Shown: positions 25,849 to 35,354 of the stretch, piece after piece
Layout: the number at the start of each line of letters is the position of its first letter
Numbering within the stretch: the first letter of the stretch is position 1
DNA from: Cellulophaga fucicola
Lineage (GTDB): Bacteria; Bacteroidota; Bacteroidia; Flavobacteriales; Flavobacteriaceae
Assembly (NCBI RefSeq): GCF_900119145.1
Contig: NZ_FPIY01000002.1
Span: 503,579 to 567,578 of the forward strand
Length of the DNA stretch: 64,000 bases
Direction: 5' to 3'
Translations under genes and position numbers: made by a program
Notes under the pieces: model-generated
Databases searched by the model: none
What the model saw: the letters and a program-made list of their open reading frames with translations, nothing else
What the model was told of the DNA's origin: nothing

Positions 25849-27342
25849 ATGAAAAAAAGTTACTGGATTTTCCTTATTACTTTTTTTGTTATATTTCCGT
25901 CTATAGCACAAGATTCTATTCCTGTACAAGTAGTTGCACAAACTATAGAAACTACTACAACTAACGATACTATAACTCCAATTATAGAAAACCAAGGTTT
26001 TTCTATAAACAGCCTTTTACGTGGTCTTTTAGGAATGGCCGTTTTAATATTAATAGCTTTTTTATTTAGTGCTAACCGTAAAGCCATAAACTGGAAAACA
26101 GTTGGTATTGGACTAGGATTACAGCTAATTATAGCTATTGGCGTATTAAAAATTGAATTTATCGCTATTGTTTTTGATAGTGTAGGTAAAGTTTTTGTTA
26201 GCATACTTGATTTTACCACCAAGGGAAGTAAATTTTTATTTGAAGGCCTAGTAACAGACATGGATAAATTTGGATTCATTTTTGCTTTCCAAGTACTACC
26301 AACAATTATCTTTTTCTCTGCCTTAACATCTGTATTGTTTTACTTAGGTATAATACAAAAAGTTGTAAAAGCACTTGCTTGGTTACTATCAAAAAGCCTT
26401 GGCATATCTGGAGCAGAAAGTTTATCTGTTGCAGGTAACATATTTTTAGGTCAGACTGAAGCACCTCTACTTATTAAGGCCTACTTAGAAAAAATGAATA
26501 AGTCTGAAATTCTATTAGTAATGGTTGGCGGTATGGCTACGGTAGCTGGTGCTGTTTTAGCTGCTTACATTGGATTCTTAGGAGGAAATGACCCAGTACT
26601 AAGACTTGAATTTGCAAAACATCTATTAGCCGCATCAGTAATGGCTGCTCCTGGTGCTATTGTAATTTCTAAAATCTTATACCCACAAACTGAAAAAGTT
26701 GACACAGATGTACACGTTTCTCAAGACAAAATAGGTGCTAACATTTTAGATGCCATTGCAAACGGAACAACTGAAGGTTTAAAGCTAGCCGTAAATGTTG
26801 GCGCTATGCTTTTAGTGTTTGTTGCGCTTATAGCAATGATCAATGGCATTTTAGGCGGCGCAGCAAGTTTTGATGGCATTACAATTAAATCTTTAGACAT
26901 CTCTTGGCACTTTACATCACTTAACGCAATAATTGACGCTAACCATTCACAATACGATGGCTTATCATTAGAATTTATTCTAGGTTACACTTTTGCTCCA
27001 TTAATGTGGCTAATTGGCGTTGCCAAAGAAGACATTATGCTTATGGGACAATTGTTAGGTGTAAAATTAGCCGCAAGTGAATTTATTGGATACAAACAAT
27101 TAGCAGAACTTAAAAATGTTGTTGCTAACCCTCACTTTACATACAACAAGTCTATTTTAATGGCTACCTACATGCTTTGTGGCTTTGCCAACTTTGCTTC
27201 AATTGGCATACAAATAGGTGGTATTGGCTCTTTAGCTCCTAGCCAAAGAAAAACACTATCAGAACTTGGACTTAAAGCTGTTTTAGGCGGTTCTATAGCC
27301 TCGTTACTTTCTGCTACTATTGCAGGGATGATACTAGGGTAA
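25849..27342 (+). CDS. nupC: Concentrative nucleoside transporter (NupC family)
   Basis: Na+ or H+-coupled nucleoside importer of the inner membrane, 497 residues. Seen: the CNT motif GQTEAPLLIKAYL near 200-212, a gate segment AGAVLAAYIGFLGG near 229-242, and many hydrophobic helices. Unusually, the first 22 residues look like a cleavable signal peptide (FPSIAQ) followed by about 30 polar residues before the first transporter helix. It is upstream of thyA-folA, with a hairpin between them. With the deoxynucleoside kinases elsewhere in the window it could supply nucleoside salvage. Confidence 0.92.
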   Translation: MKKSYWIFLITFFVIFPSIAQDSIPVQVVAQTIETTTTNDTITPIIENQGFSINSLLRGLLGMAVLILIAFLFSANRKAINWKTVGIGLGLQLIIAIGVLKIEFIAIVFDSVGKVFVSILDFTTKGSKFLFEGLVTDMDKFGFIFAFQVLPTIIFFSALTSVLFYLGIIQKVVKALAWLLSKSLGISGAESLSVAGNIFLGQTEAPLLIKAYLEKMNKSEILLVMVGGMATVAGAVLAAYIGFLGGNDPVLRLEFAKHLLAASVMAAPGAIVISKILYPQTEKVDTDVHVSQDKIGANILDAIANGTTEGLKLAVNVGAMLLVFVALIAMINGILGGAASFDGITIKSLDISWHFTSLNAIIDANHSQYDGLSLEFILGYTFAPLMWLIGVAKEDIMLMGQLLGVKLAASEFIGYKQLAELKNVVANPHFTYNKSILMATYMLCGFANFASIGIQIGGIGSLAPSQRKTLSELGLKAVLGGSIASLLSATIAGMILG

Positions 27343-27377
27343 ATCAAGCTAAAAACAATACAAACTCACAACTAGTT

Positions 27378-27421
27378 AATAAGTTTTGAATAGATGACAT
27401 ACTCATTATTCAAAACTTATT
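27378..27421 (+). terminator. Hairpin terminator after nupC
   Basis: A perfect 15-bp stem (AATAAGTTTTGAATA and its complement) with a 14-base loop, 36 bp after the nupC stop, followed by a moderately T-rich region. Confidence 0.7.
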
Positions 27422-27510
27422 TTACTATTACTTATTATTTAATTACTTATTTTTACATAAGACTAAACAATTTCTGTTTGCTTTAAACAGAAGAAAGATG
27501 CTGCTTTAAA

Positions 27511-28335
27511 ATGAAACAATATCACGACTTACTTAATCACGTACTAGAAACTGGAAATCAAAAAGGCGACCGTACAGGAACAGGAACAATTAGCGTTTTT
27601 GGACACCAAATGCGATTTGACCTTAGTGAAGGCTTCCCTATGGTTACCACAAAAAAACTACATTTAAAATCTATTATACACGAACTTCTTTGGTTTTTAA
27701 AGGGCGATACAAACATTGCTTATTTACAAGAAAACGGAGTACGTATTTGGAACGAATGGGCAGATGAAAACGGAGATTTAGGTCCTGTTTACGGCCATCA
27801 ATGGCGTAACTGGAATAGTGAAGATATAGATCAGATTAAAGAAGTTATAGAAACACTAAAGAACAATCCTAATAGTAGAAGAATGATGGTTACCGCTTGG
27901 AACCCTAGCGTATTACCAGACACTTCTGTTTCATTTTCAGAAAACGTAGCAAACGGAAAAGCAGCACTTCCTCCTTGTCACGCCTTTTTTCAATTCTATG
28001 TAGCAGATGGTAAATTATCTTGTCAGCTATACCAAAGAAGTGCAGATATATTTTTAGGAGTACCTTTTAACATAGCTTCTTATGCTTTGTTTACAATGAT
28101 GATGGCGCAAGTTTGTGGTTATGAAGCTGGTGATTTTATTCATACATTTGGAGACGCTCACATTTACAACAACCACTTAGAACAAGTAGAATTACAACTA
28201 AGTAGAGAAGCTAGACCTCTACCTAAAATGATTATCAACCCAGATGTTAAAAATATTTTTGACTTTACATTTGATGACTTTTCATTAGAAGACTACAATC
28301 CACACCCACATATTAAAGGCAAAGTAGCCATATAA
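27511..28335 (+). CDS. thyA: Thymidylate synthase
   Basis: Converts dUMP to dTMP using methylene-tetrahydrofolate; 274 residues. Seen: the DRTGTGT segment near 21-27, the catalytic cysteine in [10 protein letters not shown] near 151-160, [18 protein letters not shown] near 175-192 and [12 protein letters not shown] near 211-222. All family residues are present. folA follows at 17 bp, so the dihydrofolate made by ThyA is recycled by the neighbour's product. Confidence 0.98.
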   Translation: MKQYHDLLNHVLETGNQKGDRTGTGTISVFGHQMRFDLSEGFPMVTTKKLHLKSIIHELLWFLKGDTNIAYLQENGVRIWNEWADENGDLGPVYGHQWRNWNSEDIDQIKEVIETLKNNPNSRRMMVTAWNPSVLPDTSVSFSENVANGKAALPPCHAFFQFYVADGKLSCQLYQRSADIFLGVPFNIASYALFTMMMAQVCGYEAGDFIHTFGDAHIYNNHLEQVELQLSREARPLPKMIINPDVKNIFDFTFDDFSLEDYNPHPHIKGKVAI

Positions 28336-28352
28336 TCTCTAAACAATAAAAG

Positions 28353-28850
28353 GTGCAAAAAATAGTAGCTATAGCAGCAGCAGCAGAAAACAATGCATTA
28401 GGCAAAGACAATGATTTACTTTGGCATTTACCAGATGATTTTAAACGTTTTAAAAAGCTAACTACTGGTCATCCTATAATTATGGGAAGAAAAACGTTTG
28501 AAAGCTTCCCTAAACCTTTACCAAACAGAAAACACATTGTAATTACCAGAGATAAAGATTACACAATAGCTTTTGACAATTGTGTTGTTGTACATTCTCT
28601 AGAATCTGCTTTAGAACTAACAAAAAAAGAAGATTTAGCCTATATTATTGGTGGTGGAGAAATTTACAAGCTTGCTCTAGAATACACACACATAATAGAA
28701 CTTACTAGAGTACACGCTGAGTTTGATGCTGATACATATTTTCCCGAACTAAACAAAGAGAACTGGGAGGTTATACTTGAGGAATATCACCCAAAGGATG
28801 ATAAACACAAATTAGATTTTACATACATTACATATGTACGTAAATGCTAA
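28353..28850 (+). CDS. folA: Dihydrofolate reductase
   Basis: Reduces dihydrofolate with NADPH; 165 residues. Seen: AAAENNALGKDNDLLWHLPDDF at the N-terminus with the substrate-binding acidic residue, PIIMGRKTFESFP near 39-51 and the cofactor motif IIGGGEIYKLAL near 97-108. Translation starts at GTG (28353-28355): no ATG precedes the conserved strand in this frame. It ends 7 bp before the convergent murI. Confidence 0.96.
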   Translation: MQKIVAIAAAAENNALGKDNDLLWHLPDDFKRFKKLTTGHPIIMGRKTFESFPKPLPNRKHIVITRDKDYTIAFDNCVVVHSLESALELTKKEDLAYIIGGGEIYKLALEYTHIIELTRVHAEFDADTYFPELNKENWEVILEEYHPKDDKHKLDFTYITYVRKC

Positions 28851-28857
28851 ATAAATT

Positions 28858-29649
28858 TTAAAAATCCAGATAATTAACATATAGCTTACCATCTACATCC
28901 TTTAAAAAAGACTCTAGAATTACAACATCTGCATTTGTATAAAATTGATGTGTTGGCTTTAAATTTTTAGTTGACAAAATAACATCTTTTACAAGAACTG
29001 CTTTTGTTTGCTTTGCAACAGCTTCTCCAGAATCTATAATATTTATATGTGCAGGAAGCAACTCTTTAAGTACAGGAATTAAATATGGGTAATGCGTGCA
29101 ACCTAAAACCAAATAATCTATATTTTGTTTTAACATAGGCGTTAATAAAGAAACTAACAACTCTTTTATTTCTTTTGACGATGCTTTCCCTGCCTCAATC
29201 AAAGGAACAAGCCCCACACCTTCTCTCTCAATTATTTTAATGCCCTCTGCGTGGTTTTTAACTGTACTATGGAACAAACTACTAGACAACGTACCTTTTG
29301 TTGCTAAAACACCTACTGTTTTAGAATTAGATTGCAATACAGCAGGCTTTATTGCTGGTTCTATACCAATGAAAGAAACATTTTTATATGTAGCTCTTAA
29401 ATATTCAATGGCGTTTGTTGTAGCCGTATTACAAGCCACTACAATAAGCTTGCAATTGTATTGTAATAACAACTCTGTATTCTTAATACTTAATTGTAAA
29501 ATATCCTCTGCAGACTTATCACCATAAGGAGCATTAGCACTATCTGCTAAATAAATTGTATTCTCTAAAGGAAGTAACTTATGTATTTCTTTCCAAATAG
29601 ATGTACCACCAACTCCAGAGTCAAAAATTCCAATAGGATTACTATGCAT
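28858..29649 (-). CDS. murI: Glutamate racemase
   Basis: Supplies D-glutamate for peptidoglycan; 263 residues. Seen: IGIFDSGVGGTSI near 7-19, ADSANAPYGDKS near 34-45, the first catalytic cysteine in VVACNTATTNAI near 70-81 and the second in LGCTHYPYL near 182-190. The gene lies after the ompH terminator on the same strand as the envelope cluster. Confidence 0.96.
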   Translation of the reverse strand: MHSNPIGIFDSGVGGTSIWKEIHKLLPLENTIYLADSANAPYGDKSAEDILQLSIKNTELLLQYNCKLIVVACNTATTNAIEYLRATYKNVSFIGIEPAIKPAVLQSNSKTVGVLATKGTLSSSLFHSTVKNHAEGIKIIEREGVGLVPLIEAGKASSKEIKELLVSLLTPMLKQNIDYLVLGCTHYPYLIPVLKELLPAHINIIDSGEAVAKQTKAVLVKDVILSTKNLKPTHQFYTNADVVILESFLKDVDGKLYVNYLDF

Positions 29650-29692
29650 TTTGCATTTTTAAATTAAAACTTAAATATACTGCAAAGAAACA

Positions 29693-29723
29693 AAAAAGGC
29701 TATGCAAATTGCATAGCCTTTTT
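29693..29723 (-). terminator. Rho-independent terminator after the ompH genes
   Basis: A near-perfect palindrome (AAAAAGGCTATGCAA and complement around one central base), 22 bp after the ompH stop. It ends the long envelope transcript before murI. Confidence 0.85.
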
Positions 29724-29744
29724 ATATAATAAAATTTTAGTTTC

Positions 29745-30254
29745 TTAGAACTTTAATTCCTTTTTTACGTCAGCTAAAAGGTCTTTTCCTTTTGCTACTA
29801 AAACACCTGCTCCAGGGCTAGCATCCATAACATAATCAAATCCTTGAGTAGCTGCTACTTTCTCAATAGCTTTCATTGCAGACTCTTGTATTGGAGCTAA
29901 CAATTCTTGTTGCTTTTTTTGCAATTCTTGTTGTGCAGCTTGTTGTGCAGTCTGAATTGTCTTTTGGTATGTCATTATCTCTTGCTCTCTTTTTGCATTT
30001 TCTTCCGCAGTTTTAGAAGGAGCTTCATTTTGATACTGTGTAGCCTTATTTCTAGCTTCCGTCATACTTGCTTGTATATCTGCACCTAGAGTTTCGTTCA
30101 ACTTCTTTAATTCTGCATCTGCTTGCTTCATTGCAGGCATCTCTTGTAATAATTGTTGAACATTAATGTGAGCAACTTTTGCCTGTGCGTTTACAAATGC
30201 CGTTGTAGCTACAAATAATACTAATGCTACTGCTATTTTCTTTAAGTGTTTCAT
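29745..30254 (-). CDS. OmpH/Skp-family periplasmic chaperone (distal copy)
   Basis: A 169-residue OmpH/Skp-like protein with a signal peptide (about 1-23, ending VNAQ) and a long charged, Gln-rich helical stretch (about 45-120) forming the coiled-coil arms. It ends in the family's beta strand region (YVMDASPGAGVLVAKGKDL). Skp holds unfolded outer-membrane proteins on their way to the BAM complex, consistent with bamA two genes upstream. This is the shorter of two tandem copies, 57 bp after the first. Confidence 0.9.
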   Translation of the reverse strand: MKHLKKIAVALVLFVATTAFVNAQAKVAHINVQQLLQEMPAMKQADAELKKLNETLGADIQASMTEARNKATQYQNEAPSKTAEENAKREQEIMTYQKTIQTAQQAAQQELQKKQQELLAPIQESAMKAIEKVAATQGFDYVMDASPGAGVLVAKGKDLLADVKKELKF

Positions 30255-30311
30255 AATAGTAATTGAATGTTAATTTTAAGTATTTAGTTAATTTTAGTGT
30301 ATAGACTCTTT

Positions 30312-31097
30312 CTAATTATCGTCCTTTTCCTCTTTGGTCTTTTTCTGTTTAGCTGCCTTTTCTTCTAATAATTTTTTTCTACGAGCTTCATAAGCTTTTT
30401 TACGTTCTTCTCTTAACTTTAATTGTTCTGCTCTTTTTTCTTCTGCACTTTTAGCTCTTTGGGCATCTGCCTCCTTAGCTTGCTCTTGCCTAACTCTTAA
30501 TGCTTCTGTAATTGGCTTATCCTCTTCTTCATCTTCAAACCTACTTCTTGCATTCTTCTTAGGAGCACTTACTTTTCTAGTTCTAGAAATAGCCCTAAGA
30601 ACCAATTCACTTATATCATTTCGTTTTTCTGCGTACAACATTACAACATCTGCAGATTTATCAAAAATAAAATCGTAATTTTTATTCTTTCCAATTTGCT
30701 GCACCTCGTTAAAAACTTGGTCTTGTATAGGCTGTACCAATCTAAGTTTTTGCATAACCAAGTCTCCTTGTGGTCCAAACCTATCTTGTTGGTATTGTAA
30801 CATTTCTTTTTCAAGTAATGCTATATCTTCCTCGCGCTCTTCTATTAACTCGTTAGTTAATAAAACTTTTTCGGCAAGTAAAGCTTGTCGCATTTCACTT
30901 ATCTCTTTCTTTTCACCTTCAATTTCTAGTTTCCATTTCTCAACTTTACTAGCCAGTTGTTCGTTAGCATCTCTGTATTCTTCTACATTCTCAAGAATGT
31001 ATTCCATATCTACATAGGCGATCCTAACACCTCTTTGGGCAAAAATACTAGTTGACAGTAGCAACGTAGTTAAAATTAAAAGAACTTTTGTTTTCAT
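30312..31097 (-). CDS. OmpH/Skp-family periplasmic chaperone (proximal copy, long charged tail)
   Basis: A 261-residue protein: signal peptide ending SIFAQ (about residue 20), then the OmpH domain with a coiled-coil arm, and a roughly 80-residue Lys/Glu/Arg-rich C-terminal tail not found in the second copy. The start is the ATG at 31095-31097 (MKTKVLLILTTLLL). The frame is open to 31235, but that extension overlaps the end of bamA and would bury the signal peptide. It lies between bamA and the second ompH copy in one transcript. Confidence 0.9.
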   Translation of the reverse strand: MKTKVLLILTTLLLSTSIFAQRGVRIAYVDMEYILENVEEYRDANEQLASKVEKWKLEIEGEKKEISEMRQALLAEKVLLTNELIEEREEDIALLEKEMLQYQQDRFGPQGDLVMQKLRLVQPIQDQVFNEVQQIGKNKNYDFIFDKSADVVMLYAEKRNDISELVLRAISRTRKVSAPKKNARSRFEDEEEDKPITEALRVRQEQAKEADAQRAKSAEEKRAEQLKLREERKKAYEARRKKLLEEKAAKQKKTKEEKDDN

Positions 31098-31198
31098 TTT
31101 GTTTATTGTTTTAATACATAGAAAATATCGTGCCAAAAATACTAACAAGCTAAAAATAAGCACATTAACATATGGTGAATTGAAAATATTCTCTGTAA

Positions 31199-33820
31199 TT
31201 AAAACTGCTGACCAATGATGAAGTGCGTTTGCCATCCACTTGGTTCAGTAGAGGTTGGTAAGTTATCCTTATCAAACCCATAACCAAAGTCAATTCCCAA
31301 TAAACCAAAAGCTGGCATAAATATGCGCAACCCTACTCCGGCCGATCGTTTTATCTCAAACGGATTAAATTCATTAAAATTGCTAAAAGAGTTACCTCCT
31401 TCTAAAAATCCTAGTGCATATATAGATGCAGAAGGTTTTAATGTTATAGGATATCTAAGCTCCATAGAGAACTTATTATACACAACACCACCTTCTTGCT
31501 CGTTTGTACTTGCAATAACTGGCGTTAAAGATTGGTTTTCATAACCTCTTAATTGTATTGTTTCTCTACCATCTAAAGTAAAGTTTCCTAAACCATCTCC
31601 ACCTACAAAATAACGCTCAAAAGGCACATCACCAATATCATTATTATAGCTACCTAAGAAACCAAATTCTGCATTAGAACGTAAAACCAAATCTCCAGTA
31701 AGTGTTGTATACCAATCCCCCTTAAAACTAGCTTTATAAAATTCTAACCATTTAAATCTATCTTCTTCAATTTCTTCTAAACGTGTTTGCTCGTAAGCAG
31801 TTAACGCTCTAGTTGTACGAGCATCTTGTATTTCATCACTTTCAGCCTTTAAACCTTTATAGTCTTTATTAGAAAACAAAGAGTAAGGAGGAGTTGCTTT
31901 TAACTTCAATTGAAAACTAGATCCACCACGTGGAAATATTTTACCACCAGCTAAAGATTCTCTAGACAAACCAAATGTATAAGAAAATGAATTTGCCGAA
32001 CCATTACCAAAGTTAAATAAGCCAATGTTATAATCTTTAAAATCGTATAACTGATATGCTAAAGAGTGAGATGCAACAAAGAAATCATCTGGCCACTTTA
32101 ATCTTTTTGCTAAACCTACAGAAATACTAGAAATAGAAAACTGTCTATCCTTATCTACTTCTCTTTCTTGATAATCGTAAGAAAACTGTTGTGTTCTAGA
32201 TAATGACATATTAAACTGCACTGGTTTTTTTCCTCCTAACCAAGGCTCAGAGAAATTTAAACTATACACTCTATATGTTCTACTTGCTTGTAATCTAATA
32301 GCAAATGTTTGCCCGTCTCCCATAGGAACCGGAGTATATGCCTCTTTATTAAAAATATTTTTTAAAGAAAAGTTACTAAAAGACAAACCTAATGTACCAA
32401 TAAAGCCACCACCACCGTAGCCACCTTGTAATTCTATTTGGCTAGAACCTGCTTCTAATACACCATAGTTAATATCTACAGTACCTGTATCTGGATTAGG
32501 GTTAAGTACATCTGGCTTAATGCTTTCTGCATCAAAATAACCTAGAGCACCTAATTCTCTAATACTTCTAATAATATTTGCTTTGTTATATTTTTGACCT
32601 GGACGTGTTCTTAGTTCTCTAAATATTACGTGGTCATTTGTTTTATCATTACCAGTAACAGTTACGTGATCTAAAAAGGTTTCTTTACCTTCTATAATTC
32701 TTATTTCAAAATTAATAGTATCATTCTCAGCAGAAATTTCTACAGGGTTAATACTAGAAAACATATAACCGTTGTTTTGATACAGACTACTTAAATCGTC
32801 TGGATCTGGCTTTGTATTATCTGCAATTCTCTTCTTTAATAACACACCATTATATGTACTACCTTTTTTTATACCTAAAGCTCTTTCTAAAAATCTGTCT
32901 GGATACACTGTATTACCAACAAAATCTATATCACCAAAGTAATACTTTTTACCTTCTTCTACTTTTATGTTAATTGCTATGTTATTATCATTAACATTAG
33001 TAATAGTATCTGCGACAACTCTTGCATCTCTATAGCCGCTTTCTGCATACTTTTCTACTAAAGAAGTTAAATCTGTTTTATAATCTTCTTCTATATATTT
33101 AGATTTTTTCCAGAAACGGTAAAATTTCTTCTTTTTAGTTTTCTTTAATGATTTCTGTAACTTTTTTGCTCCTAAAGCATCGTTACCATCAAAAGTAATA
33201 TCACTAATTTTTACTTTTTCACCTTTCTTAATATTGATAACCATTTTTCTGGCATTGCTTTCAGTTGTATCTGTAGCAGTAGCAATATTAACCTTGGTAT
33301 TTAAGTACCCTTGTTTCTTATACTTATTTTTTAAGTAGTTCTCTGTATTATTAATAAGACTCTGGGTAATTTTTTTTCCTTTTTTAAGATCTGTGTCTTC
33401 TATAATATCTGCTACTTTACGTTTTTTAACTCCGTAAACTGTAACATCTGTTAAAGTAGGACGCTCAACAATATTAAGTTCTAAAAAAACCTCTTCTCCT
33501 TTAATGTCTGTTATATAAAAATTAATATCACTAAAAAGTTCTAGACCCCATAGCTTATTAATAACAGCACTAATTTCTTCTCCAGGAAGCGTTAATGGTT
33601 GACCAACACGTAAGCCTGTAAAAGTTTTTACAGTTTGCTCATTATAGCTTTGTACGCCGGTAATTTTGATACCACCCAATATATACTTTTTACCATCTTC
33701 ATAAGATGTCTCTTGCGCAAAAGCGACTAAGTTTGTAAAAAGAAAAAGGATTGTGATAATAGAACCAAAAGTAATGGTTCTCTTGGTTGTGTTAGTTGAG
33801 TTGTTCGCTAGTTTTTCCAA
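31199..33820 (-). CDS. bamA: Outer membrane protein assembly factor BamA
   Basis: Central BAM-complex insertase; 873 residues. Seen: a signal peptide (about 1-35, ending VAFAQ), five POTRA-like repeats across about 45-440 (such as GGIKITGVQSYNEQTV), and a C-terminal 16-strand barrel with the lid-loop motif VRGF-like LRGY (IQLRGYENQ near 755). The reading frame starts at TTG (33818-33820); no ATG lies before the signal peptide. The start overlaps the end of uppS by 29 bp, which suggests translational coupling. Confidence 0.95.
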   Translation of the reverse strand: MEKLANNSTNTTKRTITFGSIITILFLFTNLVAFAQETSYEDGKKYILGGIKITGVQSYNEQTVKTFTGLRVGQPLTLPGEEISAVINKLWGLELFSDINFYITDIKGEEVFLELNIVERPTLTDVTVYGVKKRKVADIIEDTDLKKGKKITQSLINNTENYLKNKYKKQGYLNTKVNIATATDTTESNARKMVINIKKGEKVKISDITFDGNDALGAKKLQKSLKKTKKKKFYRFWKKSKYIEEDYKTDLTSLVEKYAESGYRDARVVADTITNVNDNNIAINIKVEEGKKYYFGDIDFVGNTVYPDRFLERALGIKKGSTYNGVLLKKRIADNTKPDPDDLSSLYQNNGYMFSSINPVEISAENDTINFEIRIIEGKETFLDHVTVTGNDKTNDHVIFRELRTRPGQKYNKANIIRSIRELGALGYFDAESIKPDVLNPNPDTGTVDINYGVLEAGSSQIELQGGYGGGGFIGTLGLSFSNFSLKNIFNKEAYTPVPMGDGQTFAIRLQASRTYRVYSLNFSEPWLGGKKPVQFNMSLSRTQQFSYDYQEREVDKDRQFSISSISVGLAKRLKWPDDFFVASHSLAYQLYDFKDYNIGLFNFGNGSANSFSYTFGLSRESLAGGKIFPRGGSSFQLKLKATPPYSLFSNKDYKGLKAESDEIQDARTTRALTAYEQTRLEEIEEDRFKWLEFYKASFKGDWYTTLTGDLVLRSNAEFGFLGSYNNDIGDVPFERYFVGGDGLGNFTLDGRETIQLRGYENQSLTPVIASTNEQEGGVVYNKFSMELRYPITLKPSASIYALGFLEGGNSFSNFNEFNPFEIKRSAGVGLRIFMPAFGLLGIDFGYGFDKDNLPTSTEPSGWQTHFIIGQQF

Positions 33821-34532
33821 ATCTTCGTTCTCTGTTCTGATAATTTTTAATTGCGTCTACTAAATGATGTTCTTTAAAGTCTGGCCAAAGTACATCTGTA
33901 AAGTACAGCTCTGCATACGCTATTTGCCATAATAAAAAATTACTTATACGGTGTTCGCCGCTTGTTCTAATAAGTAAATCTACGTCCGGTAAATTTTGCG
34001 TGTAAAGATGGTTATTAATAATGATTTCATCAATATTTTCAGGAGAAATTATATTATTTTTAACTTTGATGCTAATTTCTTGAACAGCTCTTTTTATCTC
34101 ATCTCTAGAACCATAGCTTAACGCCAATGTTAGTGTCATACCAGTGTTTTCGGCTGTTTTAGAGATAACATTCTTTAGTTCGTCGCCTACCTTAGAAGGC
34201 ATCAAATCTAAATTACCAATAGCATTGAGTTTTATGTTGTTTTTGTTAAGAGTTTTAACTTCTTTCTTTAAAGAAGACACTAAAATACGCATTAACGTAT
34301 CTACCTCTAACTTAGGTCTGTTCCAATTTTCTGTAGAAAAAGTATATAATGTTAAGTAACCTACACCAATTTTTGCGCAACTTTCTACTACTCTACGCAC
34401 AGTTTTTACTCCATTTTCATGACCAAATATGCGCAATTTGCCTTTTTGCTTTGCCCATCTACCATTACCATCCATAATAATAGCTAAATGCGCAGGTATA
34501 TTTTCTTTATTTAAATCTTCTATAGTATCCAT
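33792..34532 (-). CDS. uppS: Isoprenyl transferase (undecaprenyl diphosphate synthase)
   Basis: cis-Prenyltransferase making the C55 lipid carrier for peptidoglycan and O-antigen; 246 residues. Seen: HLAIIMDGNGRWAK at 16-29 with the catalytic Asp, TLYTFSTENWNRP near 71-83, and the C-terminal RTSGEHRISNFLLWQIAYAE segment, all typical. It lies 9 bp after the porG-like gene and overlaps bamA. Confidence 0.97.
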   Translation of the reverse strand: MDTIEDLNKENIPAHLAIIMDGNGRWAKQKGKLRIFGHENGVKTVRRVVESCAKIGVGYLTLYTFSTENWNRPKLEVDTLMRILVSSLKKEVKTLNKNNIKLNAIGNLDLMPSKVGDELKNVISKTAENTGMTLTLALSYGSRDEIKRAVQEISIKVKNNIISPENIDEIIINNHLYTQNLPDVDLLIRTSGEHRISNFLLWQIAYAELYFTDVLWPDFKEHHLVDAIKNYQNRERRFGKTSEQLN

Positions 34533-34541
34533 AAGTATAAT

Positions 34542-35237
34542 TTACTCAAAACAATCTGAGCACGGTTTTCTACCAAAGGTGTAAGTTAACGTAAAACCAG
34601 AAAACACATACCAATCATCACTAAAAATATTTCCAAACTTAGGATCTATAAGGGTTGCAACGTTTGCTTTCTCTGGATTACTAGCGTCTAAATTGTCTGT
34701 AAACGTATATCTAGCACCTATTTCGGCGCCTAAGATAAAGAATTGATTTAATCTATACTTAACACCAACAGTCATTGGGATAGCAAAATCTCCTTCTCGC
34801 TGGTCTAAATCTTGCAAAAAACCAACTTCAAAATAATTGTAATCGTATCTAAAATAAGTTACACCTGTATATAAATAAGGTGTAAAAGCAGGTCCTAACT
34901 TATGTAAATTATACTCCACAAAATTAACTTCTAAACCAGCTGAAAATTCGGTAACAGTATTCTCCATCTTCAGTTGTCTTTTTTGCCTAGAAGCCAACCC
35001 CGATTTTAAATCATCTGCAACAAATTTACCGTGCAGTATGCTTGCTCGCCAAGCATAACGCTTGCTTTTATTCCATTTAAAAATTCCGCCATAAGCAAAA
35101 CCAGTCGGATTTATATAATTTGTACTACCAACGTCTCCTATATTATTTAAACCACCTGCAAGTACACCAACCTCATAGGTTTGCGCACTAGTGACTCCAA
35201 AAAAGAAAAGTGATAGAATAGCAATAAATATTCTCAT
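34542..35237 (-). CDS. porG: DUF6089/PorG-like outer-membrane beta-barrel protein
   Basis: A 231-residue outer-membrane barrel with a signal peptide ending VTSAQ (about 19) and repeated beta strands (YEVGVLAGGLNNIGDV; AFTPYLYTGVTYFRY). It resembles DUF6089, the family of PorG, a type IX secretion component in Porphyromonas, and PorG-type genes are known to lie beside uppS and bamA in Bacteroidota. Other T9SS genes are not in the window, so the secretion role is inferred from family and position. It has a strong promoter and is probably first in the porG-uppS-bamA-ompH-ompH transcript. Confidence 0.8.
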   Translation of the reverse strand: MRIFIAILSLFFFGVTSAQTYEVGVLAGGLNNIGDVGSTNYINPTGFAYGGIFKWNKSKRYAWRASILHGKFVADDLKSGLASRQKRQLKMENTVTEFSAGLEVNFVEYNLHKLGPAFTPYLYTGVTYFRYDYNYFEVGFLQDLDQREGDFAIPMTVGVKYRLNQFFILGAEIGARYTFTDNLDASNPEKANVATLIDPKFGNIFSDDWYVFSGFTLTYTFGRKPCSDCFE

Positions 35238-35253
35238 AAATTCTAAAAGTTTG

Positions 35254-35283
35254 CAAATATAACAATATTAGATTTTTTCCAAA
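35254..35283 (-). promoter_or_regulatory. Strong predicted promoter of the porG-uppS-bamA-ompH transcript
   Basis: On the minus strand TTTG (35283-35280) is followed 18 bp later by TATATTTG (35261-35254), a near-ideal Bacteroidota promoter. The implied leader before the ATG at 35237 is only about 10 bases. Confidence 0.7.
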
Positions 35284-35354
35284 ACTAAATTGCCACACCT
35301 CTGTTCTCCCTTTGAATAACAGTTTTATAACTTATTTATTGTTTTAAAAAACAA

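Noticed and set aside
31098-31235. N-terminal extension of the proximal ompH gene
   Set aside because: It overlaps the end of bamA and would place a normal signal peptide in the middle of the protein. The ATG at 31097 gives the expected secreted start.
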